Origin: Emergomyces orientalis
Lineage: Eukaryota > Ascomycota > Eurotiomycetes > Onygenales > Ajellomycetaceae
Direction of reading: 5' to 3'
Assembly: GCA_002110485.1 (NCBI GenBank)
Contig: MOWL01000001.1
Coordinates: forward strand, 2,046,001 to 2,110,000
Length of the DNA stretch: 64,000 bases
The notes beneath the pieces were generated by a model. The model ran no database searches. It saw only the letters and a program-made list of their open reading frames with translations, and was not told the origin of the DNA. Positions 1 to 13,500 of the stretch are shown here, in pieces. Numbering within the stretch: the stretch's first letter is position 1; every line of letters starts with the position of its first letter. A program made the position numbers and the translations under genes.

Positions 1-2262
1 TGCTATTTCAGAACTTATCAAGATTCAATCAATTGACGTCCGTCTACGGGGTAGACCAAATGGAGGAGATGCGAGATGGGGATAATGGGATACGGTATCT
101 AGGTAGGAGAGAATATATGCACTTATCTACTCTACCCCCTACGTCTGTAGTTAAGGGGCGGGGTCATGTGTTACCATGTGATCATGAACAAATGTCGTAG
201 CATAAAGGCGGACACAAGAAGAGCATTAAAGAAACGAACAATGCTATATATCGGTCTTAAAATAAATCCCATCCTCTTTCCATTTCCCTCTTGTGTTTCT
301 CTTTCCCGCTTTACCTGGATCTATACTTGTCCATCTCTGTATTCCGTCATCTACATCCAAAAATAAAAATTATCAAAATATAAAAATAAAAATAAACAAA
401 ACATAAAATAAAATAAATTGAGAAGGAGGGGAAACGAAACGAAAGGGAAACTCCCAAGTAACTGAAAAAGTTACTAACAATTAAATATATAAGCCTCTCA
501 AATTGAACGCGAAAGGAGGGAAATGAAAAAGGAAGAGAAAAGACAAAGAAAATCACAAAAGGCAAGATTCGTGCAAGAGTTTCTTCTGTATTATGAAAGA
601 AAGTAGGTGACCTGAAATATATATATAGCGAAGGCCAGTCAAACTATAACGTTTAAGATATGAGGGAAAACAGAAGAAAAAGGTTTATATCCCAATTCCC
701 ACACACCCAATTCCCAGTCTCCAGAGCGCAATTTGGGGAAAAAAAAAGGAAAGCAGTAAACGGCATGAAAGAAATGTAGAAAACAACCAAAAAAAAAAAA
801 AGAAAGAAAGAAAGAAAAGAAAAAAAAAACAAGAATTAAGCTCAAAACATTTCTCTCTTGTTCCTTTCGCTCCAGAATGCACCAGTAGCTATGGCAGCAG
901 CACTAAAAGAACAAAAAAGTAACAATAATGCAACCTACTTAACGCAAAAGAAAAGAAAAGAGAAAGGAAAAAAAGAAAGAGAGAAAGAAAAACATCAGGC
1001 AGAAATTGGTATGAGGAGAGTACGGAGTATAGTAGAAAGCGGGGGAAGCTATAATGAAGTCTCGCAAGATTTATATCAACTGGAAAAGGTGGAGAGGAGA
1101 GGCGAGGAAAACCGAGTGCAAAAGCTGGACAACTTCGCGGAAAGGAAAAGGTATTGTACTTGTGAGGCAAGCGCGGTGGGCACGGTTGCTGATGGTGCTC
1201 AGAGTGATCGAAATCATCAGGGGACACAATGGTTCCGTTTTCCAATCCGTCATATCACGAGCGAGGGGCGTATATAGAAGACGAGATCAAAATGAAAATC
1301 GGGCACAGGGGAGGAAAAGAGGAAAGAAAACTAATTATTTGAACGGGTAGCAAAACAAAAATCCTCCCTATCCAGTATAAAATTCCCAAATTCCCAATAT
1401 TCTCCAATTTCCACTCTTACAATCTTTGATTTGCACATCGATCTTCTGTATATTTTCTGATGTAGCCCAGCCGAAAAAAGGAGGTGGAAGTAAAGTAACG
1501 GGAAGTGCTCACTTGAAATCTTTGGCCTCTCCTCACTTTTAAAAAAAGGAAGAAAATAAAGAAACTAAAATAAAACTATACGCGGGAAGGAAAAAAATGC
1601 GGACTGAACTGAAGAAAAGAAACCGAAACAAGATTGCAACGAATTGAGAAAAATCCAGAGAACGAGCGGGCAAGGGCCGATCTTCAGGTGGATTGAAGTG
1701 CGATTTGGTATCCTGATAATTTTCCTTTTACCCGCCTGTTCGTAAACTTGTAAGATGTTTATGTCCTTGTACGCTAAGCAAGTGAGAAAAGTGCAAGTAT
1801 AAGCAAAAGGGAGGTAAAATCATAGTAAAAACAAACGGTGACAAAGATAATCGCGAAAGCGGGTATGGCCCACTCGCTCATAACCCAAGAAGTACGGTGG
1901 CACTCCCAGCGCTATTATAAAACGATTCTCGGAGCAATCATGGCAAAACGAACGGGATCCATTATTCGTGAGTTGGGGATAGTCTATTTGAGAAGCAAGT
2001 TTCTTGAGAATGGTGGTGTTGCACGCCGGCATAAAAATCATTCCTGATCTCTGGATCGATTTTGGCATAAAGAAAATCTAGCACGGTAGTACGGAACGCC
2101 AAAAAAAGGAACGCCGGCTTTAATTAGGAAAGGTCGAAAAGAAAAGTCGATGGCGACTAAGGCGATTGGGGGTATTGGAGTATGATGCCGTGATAGCATG
2201 AGATTTGAAATGAATGCAATATATTATGCCACATAGAAAACGTCTGGGTATAAACAAGCATA
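1..2262. other. Non-coding, purine-rich (+ strand) spacer
   Basis: No reading frame here looks like a protein. From about 380 to 1650 the + strand is strongly purine-rich, with many A/G runs such as the GAAA and AAAG repeats near 785-835 and 945-995. The minus strand is therefore a long CT-rich tract, which in filamentous fungi is typical of promoters and 5' leaders. My inference is that this is upstream sequence of a leftward-transcribed gene whose start lies off the left edge. The last few hundred bases probably hold the 3' UTR of the PSP1-like gene. Confidence 0.5.
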
Positions 2263-5090
2263 TCAAGAACCGAGTGAAAGACCTTGGAAGCGGTTCATCC
2301 AGTCGCCGTGGGTGGGATGGGTTTGGCGACCGACGGCCCCTAACCCAGCCGCGTTATGAAAGTCAGGTAAATTCGGGTCCTCCGTCCCGTAGTTAGACGG
2401 TTGAAAGGAAGAAAATGGATCTGTTTGGGGCTGCACGCCTTGTGAAAAACCGGGTGCCCCCAAATCATGTTGTCTGCCAGGCGCAAATGCCTGGTAAGGG
2501 TCCATATACTGGCTCCGAAGGTTACCTGTGGTATCTCTAGCAGCAGCTTCTGAAAATCCTCCTGTGGAAGCCACCCCCTGGCCGACACTGGAGGTAAATG
2601 GTTTGAAGTCATGCGGCCGACGTCGATCTGGATGACCTTCTTGACTGAACCCTAATCCGCCAGGGGGGTGAAGCCCAGCCGTAGGTGTAACAAACGATGC
2701 TGGATTAATAGCCGACATCCAGATTCTGGTCTTGTAGATTTTGAATAGATCCGTGACGAGAGAGTTGAAATTGATGTAGGTGTCAGCGAAATAATAAAAG
2801 GTAAGCTTTTTCCAGTCCCTATATGAACAATGTGGTCAGTTAATTGAACTTCTTTTCTGGAATCACACCCTCAAAAATGTGCCTGAAATTGAACTTACAT
2901 TTGGAACTCGGCATCAAGGATTTCCATATTCAGCCGGTGTTCGGCTACTTTCTGCTGGCAAACACGCTTAGCTTTGGCTTCATTTCCTTCCTTTTCTCGA
3001 AGGGTCTGGATTTCGTGGTTTTGAGCAAGCCGCTTGATCAGCTTCGGCTTAATATCTCCGCCTTGGGGTTCTTGCATTCCGTGCTGGCCCTGTGGTCCCA
3101 TACCACCCACCGCACTACCAGGAGCTCCATTCAAGTTTGAAGAGGCACTGTTTGGGTTCACGGCATTTGGCACGCCCGACTGGCTTTGGCGGGAGAACAT
3201 CATAAGACACTTGTAATGCTCTTCTGCATAGTATTCTTTAAGTTCGCGAGCTCTCGCCCAGGTTACGTTTGCATCAGCAACCGTGCCAAGATCAGTACCA
3301 CGATCTGCTTCAACAATGACAAGATCACCGGTTTTCACCTGCAGCCCAGTATCCTCCTGGATATAGAAGACGTCCGCCCTACAGCATTTGAATGTGACAA
3401 TGAAAAGCTGTTGGTTCGGGTGGGCGTGGGCCAAATTCGAGTGTTGACGACCAAAGGCGTTGGGCATAACATATGCTTGGTGGAGCGCTGTGGGTATCCC
3501 GGAGGCAGGGATATTATCGGAGACACGAAGGGGGTTATCGTGCCCGGGGAAGTAAGAAGCTGCATGTAGTCGGGCTTGTAAACGTTGCTGTTCTATTGCA
3601 TGTCCTGAATAACGGTGACTCAAACGAAATTGGAAATACTCACGGTTGCTATCCGCGGGAGAAGCAGTAATCCCTCCATCGGCAAAATTAGTGAAACCAT
3701 CTTCTCGATTACCCATCGAAGTGGCTGAGCCAATAACTGGTTGGTGGGAATCAGCAGAAGAGCTAATAGACGGATGTCTCATCGGGATATCAGCGAAAGA
3801 ATGGCGACGACTCTGAGGTCCTTCAGGCATTCCACCAAAGCCAAGGGAGGTTTGCCAGTGGGCCTTTTTAATGTTTTCAAGAGTACGGTTCTCCAAAGAG
3901 CTAAATGTCGGCAATTGTTTTTCAAGATTTGCTGAATGTTCACTGAGCCTTCTCCGACCATTGCTCCGGGTATTGTTATAACCGGGGGGAATCTCTCCCA
4001 GTTCGTCCAAATCCTCGACTGCCAAATCACCCTCCTCTGGAACACTTCCAGGAAGACGATGCGGGTTGTGGCTCTGAGCAATGGAGAATCCACTCGTTGC
4101 AGAAGCTGAAGACATAGCACGATCGCGGAATCGAGAGTTGTCGAGCTGGCCCGATGCAGCTTGACGTAAAATCGCGTTTTCCAAAGAAAGCTGTTCAATC
4201 CGACGTGCCTGGTTCAAAGAGGACCAGTTATATCCGCCTTCAGCGCCATTCGCGTTGCTATCGTCCTCGTCCTCACGAACACGTCCAAGGGTGGCAGGGT
4301 CATGTCCTAGTTCTCCAAGCATGCTTGGTCTAGAAGAACGGCGCTGGATTGAAGATAATGACGCACCGGTACCTCTGCGTGTTGTTGGAGTAGCAATCGC
4401 GCCGTTATTAGGTGGCAGTGTGGCTTGTTCTGTATCTAGCTGACCAACAGAATACGACTGGGAGCGATATGTCTTGGGTGTAGGATGGAGAGGGATCGAA
4501 AATGGGATGTTGGAATCCCCAGATATTGCTCTTGCTAGCGGGTTAAGAATATCATCACCGTTGTTGGCGGATGCGGAAGGCGGCATCTTCGTGGAGGTTG
4601 GTGACTGAAGAACTTCTGTCAACCTTGATGGAGGTTCTTTGCGCGTTTCTGAGTTCCAGATGGCGGTTCCCCACGGAAAAGACCCGGTTCCGGCTGATCC
4701 CCAGCTAAGTGGGGCGTTAAGCCCCGGGCTAGTCGCTCCTCCCCATGGAGTTTGGTCAGCGGCTGGGGTTGTAGGGTTAGAATTTGCGGACGAGAAGGAG
4801 GAGCTTGTTGGTAGTGAGGCTTTCCGAGCCAACGTAGTCGGAACCTCGTTGAGCCATGATGTGCGCCGCATGGGTTTAGCTACGGGAGCAGCTGGGGGTT
4901 GACCATGGTGGTGGTCTTCATCCTCAGAAGAAGCCAAAGCCTCCGAATCAGGGGTTGACCTCCGAACCCCGGGACGGGATTTCTCAAGCAAGATAGAAGC
5001 GTTATTGCCAGGAGGCGGGTATGGAGGATGTGGGCTCTTTGCTGCAGGGGTCGTACTTTTACTTGACGTGCTCCTGCTTGATGAAGCCAT
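2263..5090 (-). CDS. PSP1: PSP1 C-terminal domain protein
   Basis: Two exons, 5090-2899 and 2818-2263, are joined across an 80-nt intron (donor GTAAGT, acceptor TAG) that keeps frame and gives about 915 aa. The first 550 residues are low-complexity (Ser, Pro, Thr, Asn), as usual in the fungal family. From about residue 560 the conserved PSP1 C-terminal region begins with QQLFIVTFK, continues with the GDLVIVEADRGTDLG motif and the basic KPKLIKRLAQNHE segment, and crosses the intron into FYYFADTYINFNSLV. That continuity supports the splice. Yeast Psp1 was found as a suppressor of DNA polymerase alpha mutations; its molecular role is unclear, and I infer nothing beyond family membership. The tail after the domain is again low-complexity. 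The start is the first ATG of the open frame and its N-terminus (MASSSRSTSS) is plausible but not proved. Confidence 0.88.
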
Positions 5091-7193
5091 GATCGCTGTA
5101 TGTCTTTAGAATCAAGACAGAAGTTTAGGCCCAAGATGTGGAAAAAAACGCTGCTCTCTTTAAGTCGCGATTGGCTGTTGAAGTAAACCTATGCTCCTAC
5201 ACAGATATGATGTGGAGTCGTTAGTAAGGTAAGAGTGCCTTGGAAATTGCAAAGATATCTGGGGTGCATCGAGTGATATCAGGGAGACTGAGCAAAAGGG
5301 ACTCGGCTCGCAAGCTGTGAAGCCCACTGGCCGTGAATCCAGATCCACGAAATCCACGAGGTGTATGATGGGGATAAGCGCAAAAAAAAAAAACTTACAC
5401 AGCTCCTTAACCAATAAGTGGCCTGTAATCACAGCTCTGCTGTTGAGCAGGCCTGCGGTGATAACGCGCGGTCACGCAATCAATGACACTAGATGTGTTG
5501 AGGCAGGCACATCGACCGAGGGTCGCCTGATTTATTGCGTAGTGTTGTTACCGCAAAAAGGGGCCAAACGAGGTGAATGACTATTAGCCAGTGGATCAAA
5601 CACAGAGCAATAGCTGAAAATCGAGAGCCTAATATCATCAGGATGATTAGTATAAGAGTCAGCCATTACATTCACATAATAGTTCCAAGAAAGCATTCAA
5701 AGCCTGCCATCCATCATAAAAAAGAACCCCCCCAAGGTTCAGGAAACAGCAGCAAAGCGAAGTTCCCCCCAGAATCGACTGGGTCAGCAGAAACAGTTAT
5801 TCAATCGAGGGGAAACCGCGCATCTCCATTTAAAGGGACGATTTCATAGCCAAACAATTAAGTAAGGGTTATTGTCATTGTATGGAGCGCATTGGACCGA
5901 AGGTGAGAACAGCATCAACGTCGGGCGAGGCGGAGCGAATCAAATTTCACCTCCAAGATTGGAGGAAACAGTCAGTCCTCAAACGGCACTGACCGGTTGG
6001 GAGAATTGCGACGACCCAATTGATAACATTCTCAAAATCGTGGATAGGCCGACGATTTCCCAATGACGTAGTTCATATACATTGGGCGGGTGTGTTAAGC
6101 CTTTTCAATGGGGAGAACAGACGGGGCAGCCAGCAAAAAATCGCGACTCCGGCGGATCCGTCATGTGGCGAAAGGGGACCTCGCATATACCGAATAACAA
6201 AAGAGCGAAAAGGGAGCAGAGCTTACCGTCAAACAAGGTAATCCCCTGGCTATGCGAGAGTCGAAAGAGGGGAAAAAATGGGTATCGCAGGTTTCCTGAT
6301 GTAGTCGCGTAACAACAATCTATAAGAATCTACCAACAGTTAGCTGTGTTGCATGCTAATTTTAAAGAGGCATCTTCGGCCGGAAGAAAGAAAGCGGGTC
6401 AAAAAGCATCGTGCAGTCATACTCACCACTTAAGGATTTGGCTGTCGTTTTATTATTGTAGCCCACTGCACGGAGAAAACGGCGAGGAGATATTCAACAA
6501 TCAATCAATTCCCTCAGAAACAAAATACGTCAAAGGCTAAGTTGAAGCGGCCAGGCTTCAGTGCGTCGAAGGTAAATATGCGGCTTTTCCGGCCAGAGAA
6601 GGGTTGAGTGGCGACTCTGGTGGTATATCCAGGACAAGGGAGGCGGAAACCAACGCTTTTCCCACTGGTGACAAGTATTTTTTTACTTCTTCTTTAGAGC
6701 GCAGCTAATGTGAACTCTTGGTGTAATCCTTTCTTTTAGTTCCTCAAGTACGTCTGTTTCTTCGCAGGTTGTATTGTAAGTGTATAGAGTGAGGAGGTCG
6801 TGTGTGGTCGGATAGCGAGGAGGGAGAAGAAAGCTTCTGCTTCTGGTGGGGGGAGGAAGATCAAGCACGGGTCGCGATGCGGACTGTGGGAGTGGAGTGA
6901 TGGGGACGGACGTCTATAGTATTTAGGAGGAGGATATGCCGCCAACAAGCCATTCAACGGGTATTAAGTCAGACGCATCGTCGAGATCGAACCTGACAGC
7001 GCTCAGTTGATAGATCGGTCGCAAAAACAATTGATGACGATGGAAGGGGAAGATGGGGGCATTTGGGGGGGAAGCGAGAAACGCAGGGGTGGCGGGAACT
7101 CTGGGAGAGGGTTCAAGGAAGAGGAAAAGTTTGGATAGAGTCCAACGTGACCAGCGAACTGAGGCTCCTGTGGCAGAAACAGCTACGTCGTCT

Positions 7194-7210
7194 GGGGGGG
7201 GGGGGGGGGG
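7194..7210. repeat. Poly-G tract, 17 nt
   Basis: An uninterrupted run of 17 G residues. It is the longest G homopolymer I noticed in the window, a likely length-variable site and a possible G-quadruplex former. No gene overlaps it. Confidence 0.9.
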
Positions 7211-7250
7211 CGGATCCGTGCTAAAGTTTGCGGAGAAAGGAGAGCTGGCG

Positions 7251-7291
7251 ATGGGACTGGATGGGACTGGATGGGACTGGATGGAGACTGG
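7251..7291. repeat. 10-bp tandem repeat, about 4 copies
   Basis: The unit ATGGGACTGG is repeated three times exactly, followed by a fourth degenerate copy (ATGGAGACTGG). It lies 41 bases right of the poly-G tract in non-coding DNA. Confidence 0.9.
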
Positions 7292-10200
7292 AGAGCGGCA
7301 GAGGCGAAGAAGAGTCTAAAAGGGCCTGGAAACCGTCGTAGAATGTGGCTAAGGCTCGCCGTAGCAGCGGCAGTAGTTTAGGTTTATAAGAGTTAGTTGA
7401 GTTGCTGGAGAAGAGAGTTTGAGGACTAGCTTTTGCTTGGGCGGACTTGTGAACTGACAATCAAATAAACTACAGAGCAGACAGGGAAATGTAAAACTAT
7501 ATTCCTTGTTGCGGTTCAATTCAAAAGCAGATAGATGTTTTACCATTTGGCTGTGTTCTCAGGGACACAGCAGGCAGCTGTAAAACAGCCAACCGTCATT
7601 TAACCGTCACTCACTCCTCAACCAAGTACTAACTCGATATGACAGGTCTGCCTACAAGATCCAGATGAGGAGCAATTCTTGTTTGGGCCCTCTTGAGCTA
7701 GCAGGGAGTTTTGGCACCATCACAACCAATTCCATTTTTTTCTCCTTCTCTTCCTTGTGTCGTCTCCAAGTACGGGGTTATTCTTACAGTTCTAGGAGTA
7801 GGCAACGAGAAACAAGAAGAAGAAGAGGAAGGGAAATATAAATACCAAAGTATGGTCTGTGTCTAATATGCATCTACCGTGGGTTGGCTGGATAGAATGT
7901 TTAAGAGAAATCGATTTCTAGACGCTTGGTTGTGGACGCTTAGTCTGTACCTGTACCTGCAAACATCCAGACCAGAAGGCCACAGGGCCTCGCAGCAGTC
8001 GCAAGGATTGAAAATGATCAGTTTTGTTAAGTCGTAGGCAAATTTAGCTCCTTTTACTTGCGGACTTTCTCCCAATTCTAATTCTTGGGTTAGATTTTGA
8101 TGTCAAGCCAGGCCCAAGAAGGAAGAGAGGAAGTGGAGGGGAGCCACAAAAGCCAAACACTAACAAAAAATCAAAAGAGACTCTTGACACTGACAGCTAA
8201 AAGCAAGAGCAAGTCGATCAAAAAGGCTTGGGATCAAATCTTGATGGGAAGAATGCGGAGAAAGCGTGGCTTGGGTTCAACCAGCCCATCCATCTCTATC
8301 GCCATCCATTGGCAAGTTGAAACAATGAGACGCCAGGTAAGAAATGAATCATAACGTATAATATCTCCATAATTCAAGGCTCTGTGAGTTCTGTTGCTCT
8401 AATATTAGCGGGGACGGTTTTCTGTTAAAGAACCTCAAAAACATGTCTTCGAGTGTGGGTAATGGAGAAATGGAACAAGCGGACCTCTTCACTAGCCCCT
8501 CTATTTGTTGATGGGTGAGTGTTTTTAGACTGTCTAGGCACAAGATGGCACAAGCGAACACTGCATGCAAGCAGGAGGACGATATGCAGTCATTTCGCAT
8601 CGTTTGGCTTGGAGTAGTGGGGATTGTCTTGCCTGGTGGGCATTATCCTGGCTCCTTAGCAGGCTGGATAAAGTGAGAGGAGGCACCGTAATAACCGGCG
8701 GCCGCTGGACAAAGGAGGTTTGACAAGAGATGTTCATCCGTTCCCCGCAAATGCTCAAGCATCCTTGGAACTATTATTCACCTGTGCCGGATCTTGGTGG
8801 AATGATGTCGGTATCTAACCATATCCATCAGCGTTTTCGTTCTCAAGCCCAGCCAACCCCAAGAACCCCGCGAATAATAGACTTTCCCCGGTGCGAGTCC
8901 GGGGCTTTTGATTGGAAACCCAACATCCAGCACAAATCAGTGCTAAAAGGGCAGCTGTAGAGAACCTTTTAGTAACAGCAACGAGATCCCCTCGTTTCTT
9001 TTATTTTAACTCGTCCTTGGGACAGTTTTAACCATGGAAAAGGCAAGCCGAGATTCCAACCCCGAGCTCCAACCCATTTTTCCAATCAAATGCACTTTAG
9101 TATAGCTGCCTTAACAAACCTCTTTATTTAACTTCTCCACCTGCTGTCCTGTCTGTGAGCAGGTACCAAGCATCACCACCAGTCTCCGCTTTTCACAGTC
9201 TGCGTTGAGACAGACCTAGCTTTTCGGAGCAATGCAGAAATGCAATAATTTCGAGATCGCCTCGACCCCAAGTCAAAGAACATAACGACAAGTGAGCGTC
9301 AGCGGAGAGTAAAGGTTGGCGCCAGAGGAGGGGCAGCTCATGTTTACCATACCAATCTAGGTTGAAGGGTTGAAGGTTGAGGGTTGATCCTCCAGGACCC
9401 CGGCCCACAGCCATGGTGTAATGGGCTTGGCTCGACACAACCGACACAAAGAGGAGTTAAAAGGTTGCATTTTTGGAACTTAAAGCGCTTGGGACACAAC
9501 TAGAAATCTCTATCGAAATACCAATACCGGGAACAAATTGCCATGGGACCGCGATCTCCATATTAGGGGGGTTATATTTGGGGCCTATTAGTTGTCTGAT
9601 CAACTCACTTAGAAGCATAATGGGCGACACAAGGGCGCTCTACTGCATGAAATTATTTTGTTTGTCAAGCCTGTAACGTCTTTACCAGTTAAATTACTAG
9701 CATTTGCAGATGACTTCCAAGGTTGTTTTTTCCGCAACATCCTTGGCTTTCTCGGCACCTAAAATTTTTTGACTAGGGAGCAGCCAGTAATAATACCAAA
9801 GCACAGACCTCAAACCAATGTGTTTTATACACCCAGGCCAATACTCCGTACAAACCCACTCGTTTCTTAGGGCCCAAACACAGCACACGGATACTGCAGT
9901 TACATACATTACAGACACACATGGCAACATCGAAAAAAGAAAAAGAATGTAAAACCAAGATAGAGATGACACACGGACTCGATGGTGATCGCTGATCTGG
10001 CCCGTTGTTTTTCGCCCGAAGATCCCCGAAAGCCCAAGGGGGTTTCCCTCCAGTCAAGGCCTCCGCATCAACCGATTTGATCGCCAGTAACGGGTGGTCT
10101 AAGTCCGTGCGGATGGGCACTCAGGAGTTAACGATGTTTTTGAAACGCCGATGACTGCAGCTCGGCCCTCAGTTCTACCCGTTTCGTAATATCGTTAATG

Positions 10201-12908
10201 AATGGCCACTGATTCTAATTATCGGACGATGATGATGCTTCAACGAACTCGAGAATTTCATCCTCGTATCTAATGAATATCCCCTCGTGTCCAGATGTCC
10301 ATCTGATGTTTTGTTGGTGGCCCAATAGAGGAACTACTCTTTTTTGGAGTGTGGACATCCCTCAGAAAGTCCATGCAGCTCTTCGTCACTACCTACTGTC
10401 CACAACCCCTGAAGAAAGAAAAAGCTCATTCCCCAGGTAATGGCTACAAGATCTGCCCACAGAGTCCAGATTTTGCTGAATATTTCAACTTCTTCCCACT
10501 TGGCAATCGACGAATCAACGCCTTGCAGCAGATCACACAGAAACCACACAACAGAAACGGAGAAAGTAGGGCCAAAATTGAAAGCCAATGAATATTTTTA
10601 ATAGCTGAGAACGACAAAGTACTACTTATGGCATGTCCAACCTATCAGGGGGAAAGAATGAACGAAAAGAACTCAAAAAAACAAGGTGAGATAGTGGATG
10701 TGTCCAGAAAATGCTTGACCGTTTGACCAAGGGCAGAGAGGGCGCAAAACACGCAGGAAATAAGAAGCAGGGAAGTGTCAAGAATTCAAGGAACGCAAAT
10801 CTCTTGCACCCCGCAGTTTTAAACCAGCATGGCCTACGCCAAAATAATATCAAACCCTTTCCCCATGATCAGAATCAAGCCAGAGCTATTTCTCATTCTA
10901 CCTGAAGTACCGCTTGGCGCAGTCCTGCATCGCTTTCAAAAAACGCCCTTGAGTCTGTGACAAGGGCCCCATCCCCTTTTCTTGCTATGTGATAGGCCTG
11001 CGTCAGCGTACTATCGAGGGAAATTAGTGGGCTTTCGAGCGTCCACGGAATATCCATCCCTCGTTCATATATCCCCGGCTAGGAAGGCTATATGTGCGCG
11101 CTACTTTGCACGCTAACATGGCATGGCCCAGGTTCATGGAATTCTCAACCCTCTCTACCTCTTCTCACTTTCCTGGGGGAAGTCCGCGGACGCGTGCTTT
11201 CGATTGGACTCGATATTTTCCTAGGTTTTTTCTTCTTTTTCTTTTGCCCTTGCCACGAAGAAAGAGTAAGTACGGAGTAAGGTGCAGGTAGATCGTAGCC
11301 CCTCTGTAGCTCCTCAGCTAGGGAGGGGCAAGCAAAACGAGATGGCTCGCAGAGCACTGGTACCCATGCAACAGATGATATTCATACAAGGAAAAAGAAC
11401 ACCAGAGTGACGATGATGGCAAAAGCTTGCAATATTCAGTCAATCCATACTAAGGGACGCGCAAACATATTGCGCAACACGAAATGAAAAATGCCACATA
11501 AAAAAATAAAAATAAAAATCTGGTATTTTCCACCATATTTTTCAGGAAATGCTTCACCATCAACATCAAACATTGGCATCAACATCGGCAACAACCTGAT
11601 CCGTTAAATCCTCCTCCCCTACCTTTAATATAGCACAAGCCTCAATACCCAAGTTAAGCCATCTCCCACATCCCCTCCCTTTGTCTCCCGCCACCGCCAA
11701 CCCCGCGCCCTATGCCCTATCATGGTGGGGGCAAAAGGGGCCGCCCCCGCTCCAAAGAGAAAGGACTGGGCCTACTAGAACATTGGTTTCAGGATTTGCC
11801 GGCCTCCTGCGAGTCTTATTCGATAAGATAGATTTCTCGCTCTCTTATTTTGCTGCTTCAGGATTTTTGTTTATTTTTTTTTCTTTCTTTCTGCCATACA
11901 GTGTGCGACCCACAAGTTTGACAGTAAATTTTTGAGCTGTACGGTTGCGGAGAAACGTTTAAAGTGTGTAGTTTTGTGTACCAGGTATTTGCGTGCGTAA
12001 TGCAATCCTTCAGAGGTTATTAATGGAATGTTCTTTTTTTTCCCCTTCCTTTCCTTTCAAGAGAGGTGAGAAGGGAAGTGGGAGGACGCGTGGCGGCGGG
12101 ACAAGGGCAGAGCGGAGAGTAGGGTTTGATGCATGTCATTATTGGCGGATCCCTTGGAGCAAACCAAACTTGCATACCGGTATCCATCTACATAAATGGG
12201 AATTCATGGGAATTCTGTAAGTTTGCTCCCGTGTGGGACTTGGGACCATCATCTTTGGTGGGCGATGCCAACAGCTCCTTTTATATGTTTCAAAATATGG
12301 AATCCAACAAATATTATACGCGTAGTTTGCTACTGCCGGAAACTGACCCGTTCATTGTTATTAGATCCCCATACTTTTACATGTTTTCTATCTGTTCGAA
12401 CAATTAACTGAAATATGGTTATAAAATTGATCCGTACACACAACACGAAAATATGAAGGAAAAGAAGTAGATTTTAAGATAGGGGTTTAAGAGCGATGGC
12501 CTCCAGCTCGGATCTAACAAGTATCTAACAACGGGCTCCATCCGAACCCTCGACTTGCATACAATCTGCTTAAACCGGGTTATAATATTTACTGACACCT
12601 CTCAATTTTCATGCAGTATGTCACTATCGAGCTGGATAAATCTGCACAGCTAGGACTGATCCAACATGCAATGTCCAGAGGGAGGCAACCATCACCGCAA
12701 AATGCATCGTCCGGACAGGACCCACGGATCAAGCAGTCCTTGGATGGTTTATATACCGAGAGAAGGGACAGAGTGACAGAGATGAGTTGTGATTCAGTTC
12801 ACATCACACACCCCTCACGAAAATATGGATCCCACACGCGAACCATGACCAGTGCGATGGTAGTCAAGCCCAGTTTACTGTCACGGACGCCGCAACACCG
12901 CCGCCTGT

Positions 12909-13500
12909 TAAACTTAAATACAACGAAGGCCATCTTTATATTTCTATCCATGGAAGACTCGGTGCTCCTAAAGATATTCTAGGCAAAGAGGACAGGTGAG
13001 TTGTAGAAATTCCGCCTCCATATGATGATCAAAAACCGATGTCCCATCCGATCCAACTTCCGCTGGGCTTTCCTTGTTGGTCCAGATAGAGAAAATGGAA
13101 GATATTAGGAGTGTCCAATGCCACACAGCCCGAGGTAAACCAGAGTGTGGCCGTTATAAATGGTACAGGGACACACGCAATTTCGCACTTGCCTGTTCCA
13201 CGACCCAACGTCTCTGTGTCAGAGTCCGTGAAGTCGACGATATAGATAGCTTGCTCAAGATTCTAAGCGGCATCCCCGTGCGGCCAAATAAAGCGAGGTG
13301 GAATGGAGTCTCATGGGTTCAAGAGGCTCTGGAAAAGGCCGGGGGTTTAAGTGACATTGCTGCTGAGTGGGAGAAGATGCACACCGAGGTGGTGGAGTAT
13401 TATCAACGGAAGAAAAGGCCAACGTCGTTTCCATGACAATGGCCGCTGGGACATGACAAATGTTCCAATTTACGACTTGATTGAAGGGAAAGAGATCGTC
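12909..13500 (+). pseudogene. Decayed gene of a small fungal unknown-function family
   Basis: Three frames have to be combined to read one protein. A first segment (about 12909-12995) encodes HLYISIHGRLGAPKDILGKED and ends at a good donor (GTGAGT). The second starts near 13061 with RWAFLVGP, but no AG acceptor precedes it, and it meets a TAG at 13106-13108. The third, in a shifted frame from about 13108, reads through WNGVSWVQEALEKAGGL to YYQRKK (about 13416). After another shift it ends RRFHDNGRWDMTNVP and DLIEGKEIV. Order and motifs resemble a widespread small fungal family of unknown function (I think of the DUF6914 kind, not certain), whose members carry a GAP..KEDRYHWA start and a WV.DAL..L core. 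Loss of the acceptor, one stop and two frameshifts argue for a pseudogene. A sequencing error could explain one defect but hardly all. Confidence 0.7.

Larger units (their letters stand above)
5091..12900. other. Gene-poor spacer, about 7.8 kb
   Basis: I see no convincing coding region on either strand; the open frames are short, compositionally random and not connected by credible splice sites. The 5' leader and promoter of the PSP1-like gene should occupy the left end. Bases 11100-12060 are pyrimidine-rich on the + strand, as fungal promoters are, facing the decayed gene at 12.9 kb. The stretch also contains a 17-G run (7194-7210) and a short minisatellite (7251-7291), listed separately. 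Non-coding transcripts or very small genes cannot be excluded. Confidence 0.5.

Noticed and set aside
858..1277. 139-codon open frame near the left edge, plus strand
   Set aside because: Lys/Glu-rich because of the purine-biased DNA; no domain, and frames on both strands are open for the same reason.
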